From contig NZ_JANZXN010000003.1 in NCBI RefSeq assembly GCF_025629245.1, positions 62,001 through 126,000 of the forward strand: a stretch of 64,000 nt of DNA. The letters run 5' to 3'. Position 1 is the first letter of the stretch; each line of letters starts with the position of its first letter. This document shows positions 40,416 through 48,826 of the stretch, one piece after another. Both the position numbers and the translations under genes were made by a program. The notes beneath the pieces were generated by a model, which saw nothing but the letters and a program-made list of their open reading frames with translations, did not search any database and was not told the DNA's origin. Source of the stretch: Natronobiforma cellulositropha (GTDB taxonomy: Archaea > Halobacteriota > Halobacteria > Halobacteriales > Natrialbaceae).

Positions 40416-41999
40416 ATGAAGGTACTGGTCACAGACCCGATCGCCGAGGCGGGTCTTGACGTACTCCACGAGGCTGGCCACGACGTCGAAGAAGCCTACG
40501 ATATCGACGGTGAGGAACTGCTCGAGGCAATCGCCGACGCCCACGCCCTGATCGTCCGCTCGGGCACCGACGTATCACGGACGGTACTCGAGGCCGCAGA
40601 CGAACTCGTCATCGTCGGCCGGGCGGGCATCGGCGTCGACAACATCGACATCCCCGCGGCGACCGACGAGGGCGTGATCGTCGCCAACGCCCCCGAGGGC
40701 AACGTCCGCGCGGCCGCCGAACACGCCGTCGCGATGACGTTCGCCGCCGCGCGCTCGATCCCACAGGCACACATGCGGATGAAAGCCGGGGAGTGGCCAA
40801 AGAGCGACTACATGGGCAAGGAGGTCAACGGCAAGACCCTCGGCGTCGTCGGCTTCGGCCGCGTCGGCCAGGAGGTCGCGAAGAAACTCGACGCCCTCGG
40901 CATGGACCTCGTCGCCTTCGATCCCTACATCTCCGAGGAGCGTGCCGACCGCATCGGCGCCGAACTCGTCGATCTCGAGACCTGTCTCGAGCGCGCCGAC
41001 TTCCTGACGATGCACACCCCGCTCACCCCCGAGACCGAGGACCTCATCAGCGACGAGGAACTCGAGCTGTTCGGCGAGGGCTACATCGTCAACTGTGCGC
41101 GCGGCGGCGTCATCGACGAGGACGCCCTCGCCGCGAAGATCGAAGACGGCACCGTCGCCGGCGCGGCACTCGACGTCTTCGCCGAGGAACCCCTCCCCGA
41201 GGACTCGCCGCTGCTGTCCGTCGACGACGTCATCCTCACCCCCCACCTCGGCGCCTCGACCGAGGCCGCCCAGGAGAACGTCGCGACCTCGACGGCCGCA
41301 CAGGTCGTCGCCGCACTCGCCGAAGAACCCGTCGCGAACGCGCTCAACGCCCCCTCGATCGACGAGACCGCCTTCCAGCGGCTGGCACCCTACGTCGAGA
41401 TCGCAGAGACCGCGGGCAAAGTCGCCGCCCAGCTGCTCGAGGGACGGATCGAAACGGTCGACGTCACCTACGAGGGAGAGATCGCCGGCGAGGACGTCGA
41501 GTTCGTCACCGCCAGCGCGCTCAAAGGCGTCTTCGAGCCGCTCGAGTGGCAGGTCAACGCCGTCAACGCCCCCCAGATCGCCGAGGACCGCGGCGTCGAG
41601 GTCGTCGAGTCGAAGACCCGCCAGGCCGAGGACTTCCAGAGTCTGATCTCGGTGACCGTCTCGAACGACACCGACGAGGTCTCGGTCGACGGAACGCTGT
41701 TCGCCGGTGACGACCCCCGGATCGTCCGCGTCGACGGCTACCGCGTCGATGCCATCCCCCACGGCAAGATGGTCGTCACGCGCAACACCGACGAACCCGG
41801 TGTCATCGGTCTCATCGGCACCGTCATGGGCAGCCACGGCGTCAACATCGCCGGCATGTTCAACGCCCGCGAGACTATCGGCGGCGAGGCACTCACCGTC
41901 TACAACGTCGACGGAACAGTCCCCGAAGCCGCCCGCGAGGAACTCGAGACCGACGAACGGATCGTCGCCGTCCGCTACATCACGCTCAACGGCCAGTAG
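40416..41999 (+). CDS. serA: D-3-phosphoglycerate dehydrogenase
   Basis: 527 residues, the long SerA type. The substrate domain begins MKVLVTDPIAEAGLDVLHEA. The NAD-binding domain has LGVVGFGRVGQEVAKKL, then NCARGGVIDEDAL and VILTPHLGASTEAAQENVA with the catalytic His region. An allosteric-substrate-binding domain (about 315-445) and a C-terminal ACT domain (GVIGLIGTVMGSHGVNIAGM) follow, so serine feedback is likely. It catalyses the first committed step of serine synthesis. Confidence 0.95.
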   Translation: MKVLVTDPIAEAGLDVLHEAGHDVEEAYDIDGEELLEAIADAHALIVRSGTDVSRTVLEAADELVIVGRAGIGVDNIDIPAATDEGVIVANAPEGNVRAAAEHAVAMTFAAARSIPQAHMRMKAGEWPKSDYMGKEVNGKTLGVVGFGRVGQEVAKKLDALGMDLVAFDPYISEERADRIGAELVDLETCLERADFLTMHTPLTPETEDLISDEELELFGEGYIVNCARGGVIDEDALAAKIEDGTVAGAALDVFAEEPLPEDSPLLSVDDVILTPHLGASTEAAQENVATSTAAQVVAALAEEPVANALNAPSIDETAFQRLAPYVEIAETAGKVAAQLLEGRIETVDVTYEGEIAGEDVEFVTASALKGVFEPLEWQVNAVNAPQIAEDRGVEVVESKTRQAEDFQSLISVTVSNDTDEVSVDGTLFAGDDPRIVRVDGYRVDAIPHGKMVVTRNTDEPGVIGLIGTVMGSHGVNIAGMFNARETIGGEALTVYNVDGTVPEAAREELETDERIVAVRYITLNGQ

Positions 42000-42041
42000 C
42001 GCGCCAGTTCTCACGGTTTTCGAACGCGTCGGTGAACGAAC

Positions 42042-42374
42042 CTACAGCCACCGCGTCGGCGTGAGCACCTGGCGCACACGAGCGCACCAGTCCGCCCGTC
42101 CACTCGGAGTGGGCGCTTCGGTGCGCGACTCGAGCGGCCGTTCGTAGGCGTCGACAGTCGCCTCGAGTTCCTCGACGCGGGCGCGGAAACGTACACACTC
42201 GAGTTCCGTCGCGAGTCGGGCACGCGGGCGCGAGAGTGTGTCGGGAGTCTGACTCGAGGGAGCACGCGCGGAGGAGGATGCGTCAGCGGGTCGGGCAGCC
42301 GCAGACTCGGCGCTCGAGTCGCTGGCGTGACTGGCCGTATCGAGGGCGGAGAGCGGTCGATGTGCGGGAGACAT
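42042..42374 (-). CDS. Coiled-coil hypothetical protein (110 aa)
   Basis: Starts at ATG 42374 (MSPAHRPLSALDTASHASD). A Ser/Ala-rich disordered N-terminus of about 55 residues precedes a heptad-like helix (RLATELECVRFRARVEELEA) and a tail with DWCARVRQVLTP. Similar layouts occur in small haloarchaeal coiled-coil families. No function inferred. Convergent with serA; stops 42 bp apart. Confidence 0.6.
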   Translation of the reverse strand: MSPAHRPLSALDTASHASDSSAESAAARPADASSSARAPSSQTPDTLSRPRARLATELECVRFRARVEELEATVDAYERPLESRTEAPTPSGRADWCARVRQVLTPTRWL

Positions 42375-42461
42375 CGGCTCTAGTGTACAGGCGACGGAAG
42401 GAAAAGTGTGGGTCAGTCGCACGTCAGACACGTCAGACGGGAATCAGCCGTGTGTCCGCGA

Positions 42462-43721
42462 CTAGCGCTGGAGGTGAGCCAGCACGTCGTCGGTGTCGGC
42501 GGGGACGGGTTCCGGATCCTGGCCCGCCGCGGCGGCCGCGTCGGGGTCTTTCAGCAGGTGGCCGGTCGTCAGACAGGCGACGCGCTCGTCGGCGTCGACG
42601 ACGCCCTCGGCGCGCAGTTTCCGCAGGCCCGCGAGCGAGGCGGCGGAGGCGGGTTCGACGCCGATGCCCTCGCCCGCGAGGTCGCGCTGGGCGGCCGTGA
42701 TCTCCTCGTCGGTGACCGAGACCGCCGTCCCGCCGGTCTCGCGGATGCCGGGCAGCGCCTTCGGTGCGTTGACGGGGTTGCCGATGCGGATGGCCGTCGC
42801 ACGGGTCTCGACCTCGTCCCAGCGTCTGACCTCGTCGGCGTCGTTCTCGATCGCTTCGACCATCGGCGCAGCGCCCTCGGCCTGGACACCCGTCAGTTTC
42901 GGGACGTCCTCCGGCGTTAGCTCCCCGGAGGCGACGAGTTCGCGAAACGCCTTGAACAGCGCCGCGGTGTTGCCCGCGTTGCCGACGGGGAGGACGATCC
43001 GATCCGGCACCGCGTCGTAATCGGCGAGGAACGCCTCGAGAATCTCGAGTCCGATCGTCTTCTGGCCCTCGAGTCGGAACGGGTTCAGCGAGTTCAGCAG
43101 GTAGGCCTCCCCCCGGCCGGCGAGGTCCTGGACGATGTCGAGACAGGCGTCGAAGTTGCCGTCGACCTCGAGGATGCGTGCGCCGTGGAGGCTGGCCTGG
43201 GCGACCTTGCCCGCGGCGACCTTCCCTGCCGGCAGGAGCACGAGCGTCTCCATGTCCGCGCGGGTGCCGTAGGCGGCGAGCGCGGCACTCGTGTTGCCCG
43301 TCGAGGCACAGGCCAGGCGGCCGACGCCGAGTTCCCGTGCGACGGCGACGCCGACGGTCATGCCGCGGTCTTTGAACGAGCCAGTCGGGTTCATCCCCTC
43401 GTGTTTGATCCGTAGCGCCTCGACACCGACGCTCTCCTCGAGTCGCGGGACGCGATACAGCGGCGTTGCACCTTCCTGGATCGTCACGCCCGTCTCGAGC
43501 GGCAGCGCCGCGTTGTACCGCCAGACGCCGGAACCCGAGAAGTCGTCGAACGTCGGGAGGTCGTCGTAGCGCACCTCGAGTAACCCGTCACACTCGTCGC
43601 AGGTGTAGCGGATGTCGTCGAAGGGCGCGAAGGTTTCACCGCACTCGATACACTCGAGCCAGGTGCCGTCGACCGCCTCGGCGGGCGGCTCCTGGCTCTC
43701 GGTGGAGAGGCTGAGACTCAT
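42462..43721 (-). CDS. thrC: Threonine synthase
   Basis: 419 residues. An N-terminal zinc ribbon (CIECGETF and CDECDG) precedes the PLP fold. PLP Lys is in GMNPTGSFKDRGMTVGVAVA; CASTGNTSAALAAYG binds the substrate phosphate or cofactor; PVGNAGNTAALFKAFRE is the glycine-rich cofactor loop. It converts O-phosphohomoserine to threonine. Not in an operon with homoserine kinase here. Confidence 0.95.
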   Translation of the reverse strand: MSLSLSTESQEPPAEAVDGTWLECIECGETFAPFDDIRYTCDECDGLLEVRYDDLPTFDDFSGSGVWRYNAALPLETGVTIQEGATPLYRVPRLEESVGVEALRIKHEGMNPTGSFKDRGMTVGVAVARELGVGRLACASTGNTSAALAAYGTRADMETLVLLPAGKVAAGKVAQASLHGARILEVDGNFDACLDIVQDLAGRGEAYLLNSLNPFRLEGQKTIGLEILEAFLADYDAVPDRIVLPVGNAGNTAALFKAFRELVASGELTPEDVPKLTGVQAEGAAPMVEAIENDADEVRRWDEVETRATAIRIGNPVNAPKALPGIRETGGTAVSVTDEEITAAQRDLAGEGIGVEPASAASLAGLRKLRAEGVVDADERVACLTTGHLLKDPDAAAAAGQDPEPVPADTDDVLAHLQR

Positions 43722-43766
43722 TAGGTGGCGAGAAGCGCGCGGAACGGAAAAGTGCGTAGGTTTGTG

Positions 43767-44153
43767 CTACGGGTCGCGCTCGCCGTCGAAGTCGTCGATG
43801 ACCCCGTGGACCGTCGCCGTCCAGGCATCGAGGGCGTCGTGGAGCAGTGCCTTCGCCTCCGTGAGCGAGAGGGCGGTGTACTGGTAGACGTAGCCACCGC
43901 CCTCGAGCAGTCGCCGGTCGCGCTCGATGAGTCCCCGGTCACACAGCGTCGACAGCGAGCGATTGACCGTACTCCGGTCGCGCTCGAGCGCAGTCGCTAG
44001 CTCGCCGACCGTACTCCCGGGCCGGTCGAGCAGGACGAGGTAGGCGCGCGTCTCGTGGTCTTCGATGCCGAAGACGCAACTCATCACCTTCACGAACGGT
44101 GGATCGGCCTGTTCGATCAGTTCGTCGAGACGGTGTCCCGGGTCGGTCGCCAT
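43767..44153 (-). CDS. TrmB/MarR-type winged-helix regulator
   Basis: 128 residues from ATG 44153. Winged helix: FGIEDHETRAYLVLLDRPGS, then TVGELATALERDRSTVNRSL with the recognition helix, then LCDRGLIERDRRLLEGGGYV as the wing. A short C-terminal helix (LTEAKALLHDALDAWTATVH) probably dimerises. TrmB-like haloarchaeal proteins of this size act as DNA-binding repressors or activators. Target unknown. Confidence 0.85.
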   Translation of the reverse strand: MATDPGHRLDELIEQADPPFVKVMSCVFGIEDHETRAYLVLLDRPGSTVGELATALERDRSTVNRSLSTLCDRGLIERDRRLLEGGGYVYQYTALSLTEAKALLHDALDAWTATVHGVIDDFDGERDP

Positions 44154-44231
44154 TGGCACACGTACGCTCGCGAGAACAAAAGGAGACCGCAGACAGACGC
44201 GGCGGTGGGTGCGTCGCTCGTCGCGAACACA

Positions 44232-44462
44232 CTACCCGTAGCCCATCTCACGAATACAGGTTCGCATCTCGCTCTCACGCTCGTGTCGGTGGAGTCGCGT
44301 CGGCGTATCACAGTAGTACCGCTCCCCGTCGTAGCGCAGCGTCACCTCGTGGTCCTCCTCGAGCACCGTCGTCGTGATCACGACCCACCGACCCTCGTGC
44401 ATCGCCTCGAGAATCGCGTCGGCGTCGAGTTCACCGGCCCGGATCCGAAGTGGCGGCGACAT
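44232..44462 (-). CDS. Small acidic protein of unknown function (76 aa)
   Basis: ATG 44462 (MSPPLRIRAGELDADAILEA). The compact sequence has MHEGRWVVITTTVLEEDHEV and LRYDGERYYCDTPTRLHRHE, suggesting a small alpha/beta or beta-hairpin fold. No signal or membrane segment. Codon and residue composition fit a real haloarchaeal gene. Lies upstream of and in line with the TrmB-like regulator (about 80 bp gap). Confidence 0.7.
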   Translation of the reverse strand: MSPPLRIRAGELDADAILEAMHEGRWVVITTTVLEEDHEVTLRYDGERYYCDTPTRLHRHERESEMRTCIREMGYG

Positions 44463-44574
44463 CGGTCGAGCATAGTCGGCCGGGGGGCAAAAGTGCGGCC
44501 CTCGGTATCGCGGTCGTGCACCGCCGACGCCAGACCGAGATACGGCTACACGAACACCCGACGCAGTCTCTCGT

Positions 44575-45027
44575 ATGGCATCCGAAACCGTGACACGATC
44601 GGACGCACCGACCGAGACCGGACTCGAACCCTGGCAGGCAGGAGCCGTCGGCGGCATCGCTGGCGCGGTCGTCTTCGGCGCGATGATGGCCGCGATGGTC
44701 CCCGACATGCTGGCGGCGATGATCCCCGCGATGTACGGACTCGAGGGGACGGTCGCCGGGTGGGGCGTCCACCTCTTCCACGGCGCGGTCCTCGGTCTCG
44801 TCTTCGGCGTCGCCCTCACCGCCGCAGGCCGCCAGCGCACCGACCTCGCGACGGGCGTGGGCGCGGGCGTCGCCTACGGGGTCCTCCTCTGGGCGATTCT
44901 CGCCGTCGTCGTCATGCCCGTCTGGCTGGGTATGGCCGAGATGGTCCCCAACCTCGACACCACGAGCCTCGTCGGCCACGTCGTCTACGGGGCGACCCTC
45001 GGCGTCGTATACGCGACGCTCGAGTGA
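44575..45027 (+). CDS. Integral membrane protein, four TM (150 aa)
   Basis: After a 20-residue polar N-terminus, four hydrophobic helices contain glycine-rich and Met-rich repeats: AGAVGGIAGAVVFGAMMAAM, GWGVHLFHGAVLGLVFGVAL, VAYGVLLWAILAVVVMPVWL and LVGHVVYGATLGVVYATLE. His residues face two of the helices. Related haloarchaeal proteins have no established role. Confidence 0.8.
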   Translation: MASETVTRSDAPTETGLEPWQAGAVGGIAGAVVFGAMMAAMVPDMLAAMIPAMYGLEGTVAGWGVHLFHGAVLGLVFGVALTAAGRQRTDLATGVGAGVAYGVLLWAILAVVVMPVWLGMAEMVPNLDTTSLVGHVVYGATLGVVYATLE

Positions 45028-45101
45028 GTCAGCCAGTGGGTGTGAACCGGACACACCCATCGAACGCATCGTTCAACAGCATTCCCCCGTCTCTCGTACG
45101 T

Positions 45102-45185
45102 TCACGCCAGGTAGAAGAGGACCAGAAGCGCCGGTCCACCTACCAGCATCAACGTCGCGAGTATCAGTCGCAGCGGCATGTGCAT
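45102..45185 (-). CDS. 27-residue membrane microprotein
   Basis: ATG 45185 to TGA 45102. The peptide begins MHMPLRL and continues with one hydrophobic helix (ILATLMLVGGPALLVLFYLA). A strong TATA-like box, TTATAATAA, is centred about 27 nt upstream, so the ATG would be at the 5' end of a leaderless transcript. Short, but promoter spacing and the TM composition argue for expression. Function unknown; it may be a subunit or regulator of a membrane complex. Confidence 0.6.
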   Translation of the reverse strand: MHMPLRLILATLMLVGGPALLVLFYLA

Positions 45186-45206
45186 GTGAACGGAGGCGGT
45201 CAAACC

Positions 45207-45217
45207 TTATTATAATG
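45207..45217 (-). promoter_or_regulatory. TATA box of the membrane microprotein
   Basis: The coding strand reads ATTATAATAAGG in an AT-rich 230-bp divergent region (45186-45419). Its centre is about 27 nt before ATG 45185. The same region has an inverted repeat TTATTG-ATGC-CAATAA at 45308-45323 that could be an operator for the gene at 45420. Confidence 0.6.
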
Positions 45218-45419
45218 TTGATACTAAATCCATTGAATGAGTGATTTGATAGGTAAATCGTTAGTTAACGGCCCAGTAATGTAATGATCGATAATGAGCA
45301 GTGGCACTTATTGATGCCAATAATAATGGAGTTTTCAGGAGCGCGGTCCGGTCGAAGCGTCTCAATCACTTACTTGTAGAGAAGCCAATATCTATACCAC
45401 TGAACGACGGACGTTCACG

Positions 45420-45635
45420 ATGAAGTATCCGTACGCGATCAAAAGAATCGGGTTCCTGCTCGCGTTGTTCATCGGGATCGTTCTCGCCGTACCGCCATCC
45501 AACGTGGTGTTGTTTCTGTCCAGGTTCGTACTCTTCGCCGTTGTCGGCATCGTCGTGCTCAGATACGACGAAGATCGGATCATCTACTCCGTGATCGTTG
45601 GCGTTCCCCTCTACGTACTCTATCTGAGCGTGTGA
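45420..45635 (+). CDS. Small membrane protein (71 aa)
   Basis: ATG 45420 (MKYPYAIKRIGFLLALFIGI). Three hydrophobic segments (FLLALFIGIVLAVPPS, VVLFLSRFVLFAVVGIVVL, IIYSVIVGVPLYVLYLSV) with a basic N-terminus and a central RYDEDR loop. Its GC content is a little lower than its surroundings. Convergent with argF. Confidence 0.7.
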   Translation: MKYPYAIKRIGFLLALFIGIVLAVPPSNVVLFLSRFVLFAVVGIVVLRYDEDRIIYSVIVGVPLYVLYLSV

Positions 45636-45639
45636 GTCG

Positions 45640-45676
45640 AAAAAACCGCGGTCTCCCGTCTGAGCCGAGCGCTCAG
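45640..45676 (-). terminator. Probable terminator of the arginine gene cluster
   Basis: On the coding strand CTGAGC (45676-45671) and GCTCAG (45665-45660) form a perfect 6-bp stem overlapping the argF stop. Six T residues follow at 45645-45640. The hairpin and T-run fit a transcription terminator, and the position between convergent genes supports it. Confidence 0.6.
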
Positions 45677-46590
45677 GCCGAGTCGACCAGCGTCGCCAGC
45701 AGCGCCTTCTGTGCGTGGAGGCGGTTCTCGGCCTGGTCGAAGACGATCGAACGCTCGCTCTCGATGACGGCGTCGGTGATCTCCTCGCCACGGTGGGCGG
45801 GCAGACAGTGCATGACGACCGCGTCGTCGGCCGCCTCGAGCAGTTCCTCGTTGACCTGAAAGCCCTCGAAGCGACGCAGGCGGGTGTCGCGTTCGTCCTC
45901 CTGGCCCATGCTGACCCAGACGTCGGTGTAGACGACGTTCGCGCCCGCGACGCCCTGCTGTGGGTCGGTCGTCAGCGTCGGCTCGCCGCCGAGGTCACGG
46001 GCGCGCTCGAGGATGCGCTCGTCGATGGTGTGTTCGGCCGGGGTGACGACCGTACAGTCGACGCCGGTGAGCGCACAGCCGAGGAGGAACGACTGGGCGA
46101 CGTTGTTGCCGTCGCCGATCCAGGTCGCCGAGACGTCCTCGAGCCCGTCGAAGTGCTCGCGGATCGTCTGGAGGTCGGCGAGCGTCTGACACGGGTGGGC
46201 GTCGTCGGTCAGCCCGTTGACGATGGGGACATCGGCGTACTCGGCGAGCACCTCGACGTTCTCGTGTCTGAACACGCGCGCCATCACGCAGTCGACGTAC
46301 CGGGAGAGCGTCCGTGCGGTGTCTTTGAGCGGCTCGCCCCGGCCGAGCTGGATGTCGTCGGCACCGAGGAAGATGGCGTGGCCGCCGAGTTGCGTCATGC
46401 CCGTCTCGAAGGAGACGCGCGTGCGCGTGCTGGGTTTCTGAAAGAGCATGCCGAGCGTCTGGCCGTCCAGGTCCTCGTGGGACTCGCCGGTCTCCTGGGC
46501 GCGTTTGTACTCGTCGGCCAGGTCCAGCACGGCGACCAGTTCCGCCGAGGAGAGGTCGTCGACGTCCAGGAGGTGTCTGGGCTCGCTCAC
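45673..46590 (-). CDS. argF: Ornithine carbamoyltransferase
   Basis: 305 residues, starting at a GTG that overlaps the argE stop (GTGA). Carbamoyl-phosphate site FQKPSTRTRVSFE, also DDAHPCQTLADLQ, the ornithine/SMG-type loop VWVSMGQEDE, and catalytic HCLPAHRGEE. It converts ornithine and carbamoyl phosphate to citrulline. Last gene of the minus-strand arginine cluster. Confidence 0.96.
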   Translation of the reverse strand: MSEPRHLLDVDDLSSAELVAVLDLADEYKRAQETGESHEDLDGQTLGMLFQKPSTRTRVSFETGMTQLGGHAIFLGADDIQLGRGEPLKDTARTLSRYVDCVMARVFRHENVEVLAEYADVPIVNGLTDDAHPCQTLADLQTIREHFDGLEDVSATWIGDGNNVAQSFLLGCALTGVDCTVVTPAEHTIDERILERARDLGGEPTLTTDPQQGVAGANVVYTDVWVSMGQEDERDTRLRRFEGFQVNEELLEAADDAVVMHCLPAHRGEEITDAVIESERSIVFDQAENRLHAQKALLATLVDSA

Positions 46591-47678
46591 GCCGACTCAC
46601 CCGTCTCCGCGGCCTTTTCGACGAGCGTCGAGGCGACGCGCTCTAAGACCGCGACCGACTGGTCGTACTCCGAGAGCGAGAGGCGCTCGTCGGGGGCGTG
46701 ATCGAGGTCCGAATCGCCGGGTCCGTAGGTGACCATCGGACAGTCCCACGCGCCGGCGTAGATGTTCATGTCGCTCGTTCCGGTCTTACGCAGCAGACGC
46801 GGGTCGCCGCCCTCGGCGCGGATCGCGACGCGAAACGCCCGCGCAACCTCGGTTCGCGGACTCTCCATCACCGGCGGAATCGGCTCGTTCCAGGAGACCG
46901 TCCCGACCTCGAGGTGGGTCTCTGCGGTCTCGCGGACGGACTCGGCGTCGAGACTCGGCGGGATCCGAAGCTGTGCCTCGAGCGTCGCCTCGACGGAGAG
47001 ACCGTCGTCGCTGCTGCCGCCGTCGATGCCGACCGGCTTGGTCGTCACCTGCTCGAAGATGGGTTCGTAGTGGTCGGTCTCGAAGGCGTCTTCGACCGCA
47101 GACCACCAGCGGATCGCGTGCTGGATGGCGTTCGAGTCCGGCCGCGAGGTGTGGCCCGACTCGCTGGTCGCGACGTAGGTTCCGGAGAGGAACCCGCGGT
47201 AGCCGAGCGTGATGCCGGTCGCCCCGCTGGGTTCGCCGTTGATCACGGCACCCGGCTGGTCACGGTCGGTGACGAGGTGGCGCGCACCGCGGGAACTCGT
47301 CTCCTCGCCGACGACGCCGACGAAGGAGACACCCGTGTTGACCGCCGCGGCGGCCATCGCCGCCAGCGGACCGGTGGCGTCGACGCTCCCGCGACCCCAC
47401 AGCACCTCGTCGTCGTCGGTCGCTTCGACCTCGACGGGAATCTCGCCGGGGACGGTGTCGACGTGCGAGGTCAGGAGGACGGCGTCGTCGGCCGGTGCAC
47501 GGACGTTGCCGACCTCGTCGACGCTTACCTCCCGGCCGTGGCGCTCGAAGAACTCGACGAGCGCCTCGACGGCCTCCGCCTCCTCACCGGAAGGCGACGG
47601 AATCGAGACGAGGTCGACGAGTAACTCGCGTGCCTCTGCAGTCGATACGTGGGGGTTCGTGGTTGCGTTCATGCTCAT
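46587..47678 (-). CDS. argE: [LysW]-ornithine/lysine hydrolase (M20 family)
   Basis: 363 residues. It releases ornithine from the C-terminus of the LysW carrier, the equivalent of ArgE/LysK. M20 metallopeptidase ligands: TSHVDTVPG (His, Asp), WGRGSVDATGPLAAM (Asp), VVGEETSSRGARHL (catalytic Glu), INGEPSG and the late His of DSDLDHAPDERLSLSEYDQS. ATG 47678 overlaps the argD stop (ATGA), and its own stop overlaps argF. Confidence 0.92.
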   Translation of the reverse strand: MSMNATTNPHVSTAEARELLVDLVSIPSPSGEEAEAVEALVEFFERHGREVSVDEVGNVRAPADDAVLLTSHVDTVPGEIPVEVEATDDDEVLWGRGSVDATGPLAAMAAAAVNTGVSFVGVVGEETSSRGARHLVTDRDQPGAVINGEPSGATGITLGYRGFLSGTYVATSESGHTSRPDSNAIQHAIRWWSAVEDAFETDHYEPIFEQVTTKPVGIDGGSSDDGLSVEATLEAQLRIPPSLDAESVRETAETHLEVGTVSWNEPIPPVMESPRTEVARAFRVAIRAEGGDPRLLRKTGTSDMNIYAGAWDCPMVTYGPGDSDLDHAPDERLSLSEYDQSVAVLERVASTLVEKAAETGESA

Positions 47679-48826
47679 TGTGCGTCTGTCGTCGGCGCGA
47701 TCACCGCAGCCATCGCCTCGACGAGTCCATCGGCTTCCGCCTCGTCGATCACGAGCGGCGGGAGCAGGCGCAAGACGGTCCGGCCCGCAGGCAGCGCCAG
47801 CACCTGCTGCTCGAGCGCCAAGTCGCGAGCGACACGGTTCGCGCCGCGTTTCAACTCGACGCCGAGGAGCAGTCCCTCACCGCGGATCTCGCGGATCTCG
47901 TCGCCGACGGCCGACTCGAGTTCGGCGGTGAGATAGTCACCCATCTCGGCGGCGTGGGCGGGCCACTCCTCCTCGACCAGCGTCGAGATGGTCGCGTGTG
48001 CGGCGGCGGTCACGACGGGACCGCCGCTGAACGTCGCGTTGTGCGAGGCCGCCCCGTCTGCGATCCAGTCACGGACGACGATCCCGCCGATCGGCAGGCC
48101 GTTGCCGAGACCTTTCGCCGTCGTCAGGATGTCGGGTGTGACGCCGACGCCCTGGCAGGCCCACATCTGGCCCGTCCGGCCCATACCGGTCTGGACCTCG
48201 TCGAAGACGAGCGCCGCACCGGCGTCTGTGGTACACTCGCGGGCGGTCTCGAGGTAGCCCTCGGGTGGAACGTTGATGCCGCCCTCGCCCTGGATGGGTT
48301 CGAGGATGACCGCCGCCGTCTCCTCGTCGACGGCCGACGCGAGCGCCTCGGCGTCGCCGTAGGGGACGAACTCGACGTCGCCCGCCAGCGGTTCGAACGG
48401 TTTCTTGTACTTGTCTTTCCAGGTTGCCGCGAGCGACCCCATCGTCCGGCCGTGGAACGAGCGGGTCGCGGCGACGATCTTCGAGTTGCCGGTGGCGGAG
48501 CGAGCGAACTTCAGGGCGGCCTCGTTGGCCTCGGTCCCCGAGTTACAGAACCACGCCTGGGTGAGGTCGTCGGGCGCGCTCGCGACCAGCGCCGCGTAGG
48601 CGTTCTCACGCGAGCGAACCGGATAGGAGGAGTCGACGAACGTCAGCTTCCCGGCCTGTTCCTGGACCGCCTCGACGACCGCGGGGTGGCTGTGGCCGAG
48701 CGGCGTACACGCGTAACTCGCGCCGGCGTCGACGTACTCGGTGCCGTCGCGCGCGTAGAGGTACACCCCCTCGCCACGCTCGATCGGGATCGGTTTCGTG
48801 CCGGAGACGAAATCGAGGTCGCTCAT
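47675..48826 (-). CDS. argD: Acetylornithine/[LysW]-aminoadipate semialdehyde-type aminotransferase
   Basis: 383 residues, class-III PLP aminotransferase. ATRSFHGRTMGSLAATW, LEPIQGEGGINVPPEGYL, VFDEVQTGMGRTG with the PLP Asp, and ILTTAKGLGNGLPIGG with the Schiff-base Lys. In this setting it aminates LysW-gamma-glutamate semialdehyde to the ornithine adduct. The start overlaps the argB stop (ATGA). Confidence 0.93.
   Translation of the reverse strand: MSDLDFVSGTKPIPIERGEGVYLYARDGTEYVDAGASYACTPLGHSHPAVVEAVQEQAGKLTFVDSSYPVRSRENAYAALVASAPDDLTQAWFCNSGTEANEAALKFARSATGNSKIVAATRSFHGRTMGSLAATWKDKYKKPFEPLAGDVEFVPYGDAEALASAVDEETAAVILEPIQGEGGINVPPEGYLETARECTTDAGAALVFDEVQTGMGRTGQMWACQGVGVTPDILTTAKGLGNGLPIGGIVVRDWIADGAASHNATFSGGPVVTAAAHATISTLVEEEWPAHAAEMGDYLTAELESAVGDEIREIRGEGLLLGVELKRGANRVARDLALEQQVLALPAGRTVLRLLPPLVIDEAEADGLVEAMAAVIAPTTDAQ

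Noticed and set aside
45186-45419. AT-rich divergent region as a replication origin
   Set aside because: No Orc1/Cdc6 gene or origin-box repeats; AT-richness fits two back-to-back promoters.
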